Positions 54,858 through 64,000 of a stretch of DNA of 64,000 bases are shown here, one piece after another (the first letter of the stretch is position 1; each line of letters begins with the position of its first letter). The stretch comes from Anaeramoeba flamelloides (Eukaryota; Metamonada; Anaeramoebidae): contig JANTQA010000063.1 of NCBI GenBank assembly GCA_027625915.1, positions 682,001-746,000 on the forward strand, in the 5' to 3' direction. A program made the translations under genes and the position numbers. Below the pieces are notes generated by a model. The model did not search any database. It was not told the DNA's origin and worked only from the letters and a program-made list of their open reading frames with translations.

Positions 54858-55384
54858 TTTCGAGAAATTTAGAAAAAAATGAAACAAAACAAACCTTGTA
54901 AATATTCAAAATTTCTCGATTTGGAAACACTTTTCTGATTGTTGAAATAATTTGAAGTGCCAAAAAAATGAAGAAAAATGAGATTGATTCAAAAAGAATT
55001 ATACAGATTATCTTTTGATTTTATCAAAAATTTTTTTATTTTTATCTCATTTTCTTTTATTTTACGAAATTTTTCTTTGAAACTGTTTAGGATAAAACCT
55101 AAAAAAAATTATGTTCTGGGAAATAGAGTCTAAATGAATTTCAAATCAGAGCTTTTTTTTATTGATTAATACTACTGTAGTCAAAATAACCCGTGCAAAA
55201 AAATATAAAGCGTGTTTCAAAATAAAAAGCATGTTTTTTTGTTATAGTTGACCAATACATTAACCAATCAAAGAAACCAATAATAAACCCTAAAAAAAAA
55301 TGGTATTGGTTTCTTAAAGTTCTATTATTTAAAAAGAAATCCTAAAAATGAAGGATCAAATTGCAAAATTTATCTCAAAAAATA
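54858..55384. other. 5' flank of the eEF1A-like gene
   Basis: Presumed promoter region for the minus-strand GTPase gene, then AT-rich sequence up to a LINE fragment. It contains AAAGCGTGTTTCAAAATAAA and AAAGCATG near 55210-55230. No known motif identified. Confidence 0.35.
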
Positions 55385-55757
55385 CAGTAATTTTACAAAT
55401 TATTTAAATAGATACTCTTATGTTATGAATAAAGATAAATCAAAATTTTGTAAATTATGCAAAAAAATAAATAATTTAGATATCATTGAAGATTTGGATC
55501 ATTTTCTCTGGAACTGCCCAGCCTATGAAAATAATCGTAAAATCTGGATATCTGAATTAAAAAAGATTAATATATCTCATATATTAAAAAACAATAATAT
55601 TCTTAATATTATTAACAGAAAAGATTCCAGAACTTTATTAGCCCTAGTGGAAAATAAAAGTATATGGAAATCTTTAAAAAAAATTCTAAATCACAATTTA
55701 GGAATTCGGGCAAACAAGAGGAACTAAAAACTCCTCCCTTAAACAATAAAAAAAAAA
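55385..55757 (+). mobile_element. LINE 3' end fragment A
   Basis: Encodes, in one frame ending at 55727, a C-terminal zinc knuckle FCKLCKK..DLDHFLWNCPAYENNR (CxxC...HxxxxC, as in the zf-RVT region of non-LTR retrotransposons), then GIRANKRN and stop. It ends with CTCCTCCCTTAAACAATAAA and poly(A). Severely 5'-truncated. Closest to copy C at 58.4-59.3 kb. Confidence 0.8.
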
Positions 55758-55804
55758 AAAAAAATTCCAAGCTTTTTATCTGGGGAAACTCTCTTTGAAA
55801 AAGA

Positions 55805-55857
55805 AAAATTTGGAAAATGAAGTGAAAATATTCTCATATTTCAAATTTAAATACCAG
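55805..55857 (-). repeat. Single arm of the 18.2 kb palindromic family
   Basis: GGAAAATGAAGTGAAAATAT, then TTTAAATACCAGTAAAT matches one arm of the 18150-18327 element and the sequence at 9745-9815. Confidence 0.5.
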
Positions 55858-55929
55858 TAAATATCGATGTTACATTTCGAATTTTTTATTCTGATAAATA
55901 AAGATTAAAGTCTTCGTTTCCCTATTTGG

Positions 55930-56045
55930 TCTTTTAGAATTGGGAACTTTGATGATTTGTATTAATTCTTAAAATGTGTATTTTTTTTGATAAACTAAAT
56001 GAAAATATTAATCTTTTTATTTAGTAATTAACAGTAAAGTCCTAA
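55930..56045 (+). repeat. Dispersed repeat block, pair of 42410
   Basis: TTAGAATTGGGAACTTTGATG onward aligns with 42410-42535. Non-coding. Confidence 0.6.
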
Positions 56046-57680
56046 AAATAGGCCAACTGAAGTCTTTTAACAATTTGAATCGAAATATTCAGATTTGTTT
56101 TATTTTATACTGCAAAATGAATACCTTTTATATCATTATAATCTAATACAGGGCGCTCTGAATTATCTATTCAGATATATTTACCTATATATGGAAAAAA
56201 ATCCAGTTACAAACTTAAAACAATACTGATCCAAGAAATCTTGTTGACAATTAGGGTTTTTTTTCGAAAAATTTTTCCTTCTCAAATAAATCAATTTTTA
56301 AAACAAAGAAATTGAAATTGAAATTGAACTTGAAAATTAAAATCCTCTTGTTACACTTACATTCCAATTCATTTCCAAATATAGCAGTTTTTTATATAAT
56401 GGTATAAATCTTTTCTTAATCAAAAGAAGATAGTAAGAAAAGTAGAGGTAAAATATAGTTTTTTAAATTACACTTGTTTTTTTTTCGAGAATTTCAAGAC
56501 TTTTTTTTATCAATAAATTGTTTTTTTGGTTTCTCCCTCAAAATCCTCTTGATAATAGCAAAATTTACAATATTTTGTCTTTTACCAAAAAAGTATTTTT
56601 TTAAACCACTTTTTCCATTTACAGCAATAGGTTTCAGTTCTTACTAAAACTCAAATTTGGATATACCTTAAGGAAGGAAAATTTTTATCTCAGGTTTAAA
56701 ATAATAGACTTATTATTTTTTGAAAAAATACTAATATCTGTGTACGATAAATTTGAAATGGTATTTGGAGATAAGATTTTGTTTCGGATAATTTGGTTGT
56801 AACGGCAATATCAGAAACTGGAAGGAATTAACATATAAATAGATTTGGTTTGTATTAAAATAAACTATATTTCAAAATCATTGACCAATTAAAAATCAAA
56901 TTGTGAAAAAAAAATAATTTTATAAATCAAAGTTATCTATTATAATAAAAAAATTACTATTTTAACGTTCAGTTCTAGACACCAGAAATTTTTTTTTTTA
57001 TCTAAAAATAAAAATAAATAAAAATAAAAAAAAATAAAAAAGAATTGTGTCATTTATTATGAAATTTAGTTTATATTGTTTTTTGAAAGTTATTCAAATG
57101 AAGTAACAATTTTCAAATGGTTCCAATAAACTCTTATATGAAAATGAGTGCCAAATCCCCGATGTCTATTATGGATTTAATTTTTTAATCAATAATTCCA
57201 CTTTAAAAAATGCAATTAAAAACGGTTTTCCAGTTTTACTCTTCACCGAAATTCTATTTTATACTTTCGAATTCGAAATTGAAATAGTATTATCCAAAAA
57301 TTATTCCAAAAAAATCAGATATCTTTTTATTTTTCGAAAAATTGTAGTATTTCAATACATTTATTTTTTTATTACAAATATATTTTGTATCAATCTCATA
57401 TAATCCAAAAACGGGGTATCTAAAGTTTTTAACCAGGTTAAATTCAAATTTCAATAAGTAACTCTTCATTCAATTCCAAATTAATAGATTGTTAATAATG
57501 TTTTCACAGCTAGTAAAAAAATCTTTCAGTTTTTTCTCTTTGCATTTTTTTCTCTTTATTAGTTTATTGATCAACAATTCCCATTCTATTTTTAATAATA
57601 ACATAAGTGTCAATATTATTTTTTTTGTCCATTACTGGAAATTAGAAAAACGAAAAAAAACCGAAATTTTTGTTTTTTTT
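56046..57680. other. Gene-free interval
   Basis: AT-rich sequence with no protein-like frame and no repeat that I could match inside the window. The 57489-57707 frame is Phe/Ser/Asn-rich, partly from T-runs. Confidence 0.5.
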
Positions 57681-58330
57681 TTTTTATTTTTGAAGGGAGG
57701 AAATTAATTTCCTCTTACAGCCCTGATTTCTAATTTTTTGTTTAGAAATTTTAATAAAGAATCATAATTATCTTTTTCATTAACTAATGACAAGATAAAT
57801 AATGAATCTTTTTTTCGAATAATATCAAAGATATTATTCTTCTTATTTTTGTTGATTAGAATTAGTTTTTTAATCCAAGTTGTTCGATTTTTTTCATAGG
57901 ATGGGCAGTCCCATAAAAAATGATCGATATCTTCAATGATTTCTAGGTTTAAATGTTTTTTGCATAGGTTGCATGATTTTGTTTTTATTTTATTCTTATC
58001 ATAAACATAAGAATATCCATTTAGATAATTTGTGAAATTTCTTAGTTTTAAGATAGAAGTAGAGTCCTTCCATTTTAAGTATTTTTGTTGTTTGTTGATA
58101 TTATTATTATACCTAATAATTTTTAAATATTCTTGACCTTTCCATCCAGAACAGTTTATTATTAAGTTTACTCTAAATTGATTAAGGTTCATATTTAGTA
58201 ATTTTAAATTTTCTGTTTCCCAATTGATATTTTCGTCCTCTTTTTTAATGAATTTTAGCTTTTTTGATATATATTTGAAACCAAGAATTTCTAATTTATT
58301 TTTACATTTAAATCTTCTATTGTAGTAAAA
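57681..58330 (-). mobile_element. LINE 3' end fragment B
   Basis: A 162-codon frame (58192-57704) encodes FRVNLIINCSGWKGQEYLKI, LRNFTNYLNGYSYVYDKNKI, a zinc knuckle CNLCKK..DIDHFLWDCPSYEKNR, and GIRA-type end EIRAVRGN. The 3' tail reads TTTCCTCCCTTCAAAAATAA plus poly(A). Codon usage and sequence differ from copies A and C, indicating a second subfamily, shared with the 26.4-28.0 kb copy. Truncated at the 5' end, and oriented head to head with copy C. Confidence 0.8.
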
Positions 58331-58429
58331 AATACCGAAATTGTAGTAAAAGACATATATTTTTTTACAAAAAAAAAAGCATTGTTTATTTACTCACTTT
58401 GTCAAACATTGAAAAATGACAAACAATAG

Positions 58430-59330
58430 AAGACAATTCTTCTCCAAAACATTTTTAAAGAAAATTTGATAAAATAATCAAATAAAACTGTTGTTTTGCA
58501 TAGTCAACTATTATATGGGTTGGAGATATTTGACTTTACAGAATCTGATTTCAAAAAAATTGATATTTAGATTAATAAGAAAATCACAGAATATCTATTA
58601 ATAAACCCACATTCCCCAAGACTTATCTATAAAACTGAAGCAAAAATTGATTTGGCAAGAATCACAATTTACAAAAGAAAATTCAAATTAATTCAAAAAT
58701 TAAAAATTTTGGGATTTGATAAATTAATAAATCTACTCCCCTTCAGTGAAAAAGAAACAGAAAACATTAATTGGCTAGCTCGAAATTTAAAAGAATTAGA
58801 ATCTGAACTCTAAGTTTACAGAATTAATCAATTAAAAAATAGTCCAAGTTGAAAAGTACAAAATTATTTGAAAATAATTTTTATACAGGGAAATATTGAC
58901 AAATAGCAAAAATATTTTAAATGGGAGGGTTCAAGTTCTATTCTAAAGTTAAGAAATTATACAAATTATCTTAATAGATATTCTTATTTTATGAACAAAA
59001 ATAAATCACAATTTTGTCAATTGTGTAAAATAAATAAAGATTTGGATATCATTGAAGATTTGGATCGTTTTCTCTGGAACTGCCCAGCCTATGAAAATAA
59101 TCGTAAAATCTGGATTTCTGAATTAGAAAAAAATAATTTTTCACTTATTTTAAATAATAATAATATTTATAATATTATTAATAAACAAGATTCAATATCT
59201 TTATTAGCTCTAGTAGATAATAAGACTATGTTTGAATCTATTATACGATTTCTAAATTCAAGTTTAGGAATTCGGGCAAACAAGAGGAATTCTAAACTCC
59301 TCCCTTAAATTACAATAAAAAAATAAAAGT
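58430..59330 (+). mobile_element. LINE 3' end fragment C
   Basis: Broken frames read HSQLLYGLEIFDFTESDF, LINPHSPRLIYKTEAKIDLA and LRNYTNYLNRYSY, and then an intact last segment (58991-59308) with FCQLCKI..DLDRFLWNCPAYENNR and GIRANKRN. These are the post-palm RT region and zinc knuckle of a LINE ORF2. In-frame stops occur before 58991. The 3' end reads ACTCCTCCCTTAAATTACAATA then an A-rich tail. Confidence 0.8.
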
Positions 59331-60174
59331 GTTTTTTTGTGAAAATTTTTTTCTATTTATAACTGTTTTTTTCACATTTTGAACAAGTTGAACTGATCCA
59401 ATTAAAATATGACATCAAGAACACATGTAATGATATTAAATAGAAGATTTAATAAATTTTGAAATCTTAAGTATATACAGATACATATATATATATATTT
59501 TTTTTAACTTAAATGGTGGTGATCTTTCTCGATTGATTTCCAAAATATATCTTCTTTTTTAGATCCATTTGAACTTTTGAGAGTGGTTATGGTATACCTT
59601 CAAATACAATGCACATGTGCTTAAGACTGATCTGTTTTAAAAAGCTTACCCTTAAGAAATAATAGTGACATTTGAAATTTCAATTAGGATGATAATTGTA
59701 AAACTATTATCTTTTGGCTGTTCTTAAATTTTTGGAACATTTTGGCTTTTTAGTTAAATCTAAACGGATTCAAAATTTTTTCACATAAACTAATTAAAAA
59801 TAAGTTTACCCAAATCAAAGTTAACAATTTTTTTATTTATTGAAAATTTTTCTTTCATTGAAAACAAACCTTCGAATAATATTCAAAATTTATTTTGATT
59901 TCAGATATGACAAAAGACATTGGTTTAAAATTTCAAAAAACCCTTTGATATCAACTTTTGTTTAATAACTGTGATGTGTCAACTCAAAATAAACCTTCTG
60001 GACTTTATAATACAAATCTAATAACAATAGTTATCTTAAAAACCAATATTCATTTTTTTGTTTTAACTCCACATCAAGCTATTCAACTTAACAAACCAAT
60101 AACTTTTTATCAATACATTTTCCTTTCCTTTCGTAACAGTCAAAACAATTTAAATAAGTAATTTTTTCTTTTTT

Positions 60175-60208
<34 letters not shown>

Positions 60209-60909
60209 CATTTTCCTTTTTGCTGATCGAAGAAATTTCAACTCCCGAAACCACTCTAATTTAGCCAAATTTGGACAATAAAAAACTTGTTTAAAAAACA
60301 ACAAAACCAAAACAAAAGAAGTTTTTTCTTTTTCTTTCAAAGAATAAATTGGGAACAAAAAAAACAATTTCATTTGATTAATAATAAGAGAACTTAAGTT
60401 TAAGAGAGCTAGGTTTGGAAATATCTTTTTGAATTAAAAATTTTTTGATCCAAATCTTTTGAATTTCTCATTTGTTCCCTTTCTTTTTTAAACTTCCCAA
60501 CCATTTCCTATTCTTTTTAATTTGTAAGAAATTTATGAAATAATTTTGTTTTTAGCATTATTAATGATTGCTTAACCGACTAATTTAAAACAAGAATATT
60601 TATAACAAAAAAAGATCATTTATCTTTAAACCATTTTTTCATGCTAAAATGTTTTGAAAAGAGAAAAAGAAAAAGATTTTTTTAAAAAAGAATATGAGGC
60701 AACAAATAAAGATCAAATAAAAAATAACAGAAATTAATAAAAAAGCAATAAGAAATATCCAAAATGTTTATGTACAAACTCTCTTTCTGTATGGGTTTAT
60801 GATACATCTCTCATCACCATTTTTGAAAAAATAATTATACTTTTACCAGTTTCCTTCATACCATTTAAAAATTAATACTCAAAAAATAAAATTTCTTTTA
60901 AAAAGTAAC
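59331..60909. other. Gene-free interval with long T tract
   Basis: AT-rich sequence with an almost unbroken T run at about 60157-60210. The 59958-60161 frame has fairly normal composition (MFNNCDVSTQNKPSGLYNTN) but no recognised domain. No other feature. Confidence 0.5.
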
Positions 60910-61832
60910 CTTCTTTTTTTGGTGGATTTAACCTAGAGAAAACAAATTCTTAATAGTACCGATCTCAAGAATTTTCAAAAATTGTGTAATTTTAATTTAA
61001 TTATTAGAATTTACTTTTGAAAGTAATCTTTTGAACATAAAATTGATTAACTCAAAGAATGTAATCAAATATTGAATTGCCAAAAAAGTCGTAAAAAATT
61101 AACAATTTTTTCATAAGATCATTTTTTGGTGTTTATAGATAATTATTTAACCCTGATAAGTTTCCTCTAGATGATTCTAAAAGACTTTAAAAAAGAGAAC
61201 AAAATAATTCTTGATTGTACTTCTTCACTTTTCACGTTTTGAAATCAAAAAATGGGAATAAATTCGAAAGAAAACAATCAACAAACTCAAATGATACAGT
61301 TTTGTCTCATTACTGGCCTTATTCAGAAGAAAAAGGATCAAACCTCGAAGATTTTTATATTTTTTATAAATTTCAAAGCCAGAAATTACAGAGAATTTTT
61401 TTTTAAAAAAAAAGATGATTAAATTTCAACCATTTTCACCTATTATCTAAAGCAAAACAATTATTTTGATGACTTCAAAAATAACTACAATTATAATATA
61501 CTCTTTTGTTGCTTTTATTGTGCAATTTTTTCACTTTTTGGTGTTAATTTTGATTTTTACACTTTTTGAGGTGCTCTGTTTTTTACTTTTTATGTAACTA
61601 GTATTTGCTTTTACTTTTAATTCATCACCCAAATTTAGCACGTGATTACTAACTATTCATTTTCCGAATATATAAAAGAAGTGTATAAACGGATTTTTAA
61701 CAATGCATAAAATTGAAATATAGTTCTTTAAATTACATTGAAACAAGAATTATCAAAATGTAGATGTTTTAAAAAAAGTGTGGAATGAAAGTTTTAAAAA
61801 GTGTTTATTGGTCTGTTTGTTTCCATCTTTTA
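60910..61832 (-). repeat. 0.92 kb repeat, copy 2
   Basis: Full-length reverse-complement match of 30745-31665. Ends correspond at TGGTGGATTTAACCTAG and GTTTGTTTCCATC. No coding frame. Possibly a solitary LTR, unproven. Confidence 0.75.
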
Positions 61833-62314
61833 ATTGATTTGATTTTTTCTTTTTATTGTTTTATATAATCGATTTTTTAAAATAGCAGTATTAAACGATT
61901 AAATGTCAAAATTTTAGTTAAAAAACGACAAAAAGGATCGTTGCTTGTCGTTTCATTCCATAATTTATAAAACAAAAAATCATTTCCTTTTATAAAATTC
62001 GCTAAATAATGTAATATTTATAACAAAACCAATCAATCATTTTCTTTGAACGATTGGAACTAATTCAAGATCTAACCTCAAAAGTTAGTCTAAATATGTA
62101 TGCATGAATCCCTATAACAAAAATATGAGAGAGAAAAAAAGTATTCGTTGTATTTGAGTAGTAGGTATCTACTCTTAATACGATTCATGTATACTACGAT
62201 AATCTGAAAAAATCATTATCGTCTTTTAAATAGAATGATTGTTTAAATTGATATTGACAAACATAGACAAGATCAATATAACTAAACTAAAATCCAAATT
62301 TTTTTTTTTTTTAT

Positions 62315-62355
62315 TTTGAAGCTAGGAAATTAATTTGCTCTTACAGCCCTAATTA
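62315..62355 (-). mobile_element. Tiny LINE 3' tail fragment E
   Basis: Poly(T), then GAAGCTAGGAAATTAATTTG, CTCTTACAGCCCTAAT: the reverse complement of the last 40 bp of the LINE subfamily seen at 57.7 kb, including the poly(A). An extreme 5' truncation. Confidence 0.7.
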
Positions 62356-62379
62356 AAATCCAAAATTTTCGACACCGTT

Positions 62380-63115
62380 AAAATTTAAAAGAATCACAAT
62401 AATATAATTTCATTCAAATTTGAAATAATGTTGATTTTTGAAAAATATGAAAATCATTTATTCATCTTTTAGTTTTTTGTTTTCATTTCATTTGATTTTT
62501 TCAATTAGGAATAGTTTTTTCATACCATCAAAAAAAAAAATTTCAAATTATTGATATTAGGGTAAAATTGAGTGTCCCAAAATAGAAAAACACAAATAAA
62601 ATTAGTTGATTGTATCTAACCATTTGGTCAGTTAATAATTGTTAATAGAATTTTAACAAATTTATCAATACATTTTTGTGCTCTACTAACTCCAAAATTT
62701 TTGAAAACTAAATTGGGTTTAAAATTCTACGAATAGCTGTGTTTGTTCACTCTTTGAATTAGAAAACACAAACATTAGAAGTGTTTTAAACTTAATTTAG
62801 TTTCCTAAAATACGAATAAAATAAAGAGGCTATAAAAAAAAATCAAGAATAAGAAAAAAATGAAGAATAAGAAATAAAGTATTTAAAAAAAAACTAGCAT
62901 AAAAAAATGTTTAGAATTATAGGAATTGGGGTGAATTCGTGTGGCAATACTATCCAAAGCCATTTGAATTTGAGATTTTTTTTTTCTAATGGCATGTTCG
63001 GTCATATTGGTAAGGAAATATTCTATAGTGGCGTCATAAATTTTTTTTATGCTCATTTTCCTCAACAATTCATATGTACCTTCATTATTGTAAATGACGC
63101 TTAAAATCAAAAATT
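62380..63115 (+). repeat. Dispersed repeat S, most complete copy
   Basis: 62380-62690 matches 42920-43225 and 62790-63110 matches 50790-51110, so this copy joins blocks found separately elsewhere. The open frames over 62883-63110 on both strands are not protein-like in the sister copies. Confidence 0.6.
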
Positions 63116-63414
63116 TTGAATTGGAGTTTATTTTAAAAAAAAAAAAATTAATAAATAAAAATTATTTATAAATTTCCCAAAAAATTCTTTTCTAATTTCT
63201 CACTTTGACAAAAAAATGTTTGATAGAATACTTTAATTTAGTTTTCATTTGTTTTTCATTAAAAAAAATTGAACATAACCAAAAACTCCAATTAAAAAAA
63301 TGTAAATTTTTTTCCCATTTTGTTAAAATAATTGCATAAAATAATATTAAATTCAAAATAATGATACCTGATCAAGATAAAATTTACTTCATCTTGCTGT
63401 CAAATAGTAAAATT

Positions 63415-63854
63415 ACTGTTGTGGAAAAAAAGTGAAACTGGAAAAAAAGTGAAACAAGGTTTTTAATTGGGAACATTACTGAAAATGAAAAGTAAGATCA
63501 ATGAAAAAAAGAAGAAACCAATTAACTTCAAATAATAATCCATTATATTATTTTCAATCAACCCAGCAAATACAATTTAAATCTACTTGATTTATCAAAA
63601 TTATTGGTGTGGTTTTGGAGATCTCAAAAATAGTCAATTTTTTGAACAAATTTTTAATAATTGATCAATCAAAGAAAAACCCATACTAAAAGATAGTATT
63701 TAAAAAACTGTTATTGTGGCGAATACTTCATTTTGTCTTTATTTATTTATTTATTCTTTTTTTCATTGATCTTACTTTTCATTTTCAGTAATGTTCCCAA
63801 TTAAAAACCTTGTTTCACTTTTTTTTCCAGTTTCACTTTTTTTCCACAACAGTT
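63415..63854. mobile_element. 0.44 kb foldback element with about 90-bp arms
   Basis: The left arm CTGTTGTGGAAAAAAAGTGA continues through AACAAGGTTTTTAATTGGGA to a GTAAGATCAATGAAAAAAAG block. The right arm (63765-63854) is the near-perfect reverse complement. The centre matches 22910-23090 inverted. No coding frame. Confidence 0.8.
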
Positions 63855-64000
63855 ATCCTTTTTTTTTCTTTCATCATTAAGAATTTTTATCTTTGACATT
63901 TCACAATAAATTTATTTAAAAAGCAATTTTACTCCTTTAAACAAAATAATATTTTATTCACCCCTTTCAAGTTTCCCAAGTTCTTAATTTTGAAGAAATT

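Noticed and set aside
62883-63110. Overlapping frames on both strands
   Set aside because: They lie in repeat S, and the sister copies at 50.9-51.1 kb do not keep the frames.

Overview
This window looks like nuclear DNA from a very AT-rich protist. Coding exons are islands in A/T homopolymer sequence, introns are GT-AG, and the genes are eukaryotic: a heterotrimeric G-protein alpha subunit, an adaptin beta subunit, an eEF1A-like GTPase, an SR-type RNA-binding protein, a PB1/UBA protein and a CPBP membrane protease. The style (Lys/Asn-rich proteins, extreme AT bias, G-alpha, AP-4) would fit a free-living amoeboid protist such as an anaeramoebid. I cannot prove the taxon from sequence alone. 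I see no bacterial operons, tRNA, rRNA or CRISPR array.

Layout. 1-4.1 kb: no gene seen. 4.15-5.77 kb (-): PB1...UBA protein. 7.8-8.64 kb: TTAA-type terminal-inverted-repeat (TIR) element, followed by traces of a mariner-like transposase. 9.76-11.29 kb (+): two-exon Lys-rich coiled-coil protein. 15.99-17.97 kb (-): RRM + RS-domain protein. 18.91-24.32 kb (+): CPBP protease in two exons, split inside its catalytic Glu-Glu pair by a 4.3 kb intron full of nested transposons. 24.4-28.0 kb: element remnants and a LINE 3' fragment. 28.30-36.02 kb (+): three-exon AP-4 beta-like subunit with a 5.1 kb intron. 40.13-50.43 kb (+): six-exon G-alpha gene with a 6.1 kb intron. 53.54-54.86 kb (-): eEF1A paralogue. 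55.4-59.3 kb: three 5'-truncated LINE copies, two of them head to head. 59.3-64 kb: repeats only.

About a third of the window can be assigned to dispersed repeats by comparing it with itself. There are several non-autonomous DNA elements with TIRs, five poly(A)-tailed LINE 3' ends, a 0.92 kb repeat present in two inverted copies, a 0.6 kb element in inverted copies on either side of G-alpha exons 1-4, and an element with degenerate GATAATTAT-type tandem arrays. Nesting gives relative ages: a long-TIR element sits inside a larger TIR element inside the CPBP intron, a near-perfect palindromic element interrupts an older element at 25 kb, and two short elements interrupt a LINE at 26-27 kb.

The host genes form no operon or obvious shared pathway. 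G-alpha is signalling, AP-4 beta is trans-Golgi/endosomal sorting, PB1-UBA suggests ubiquitin/autophagy scaffolding, and the RRM-RS protein suggests splicing. The spliced models given here were deduced by matching reading phase and family alignment across GT-AG junctions. They are predictions and have not been checked against RNA.
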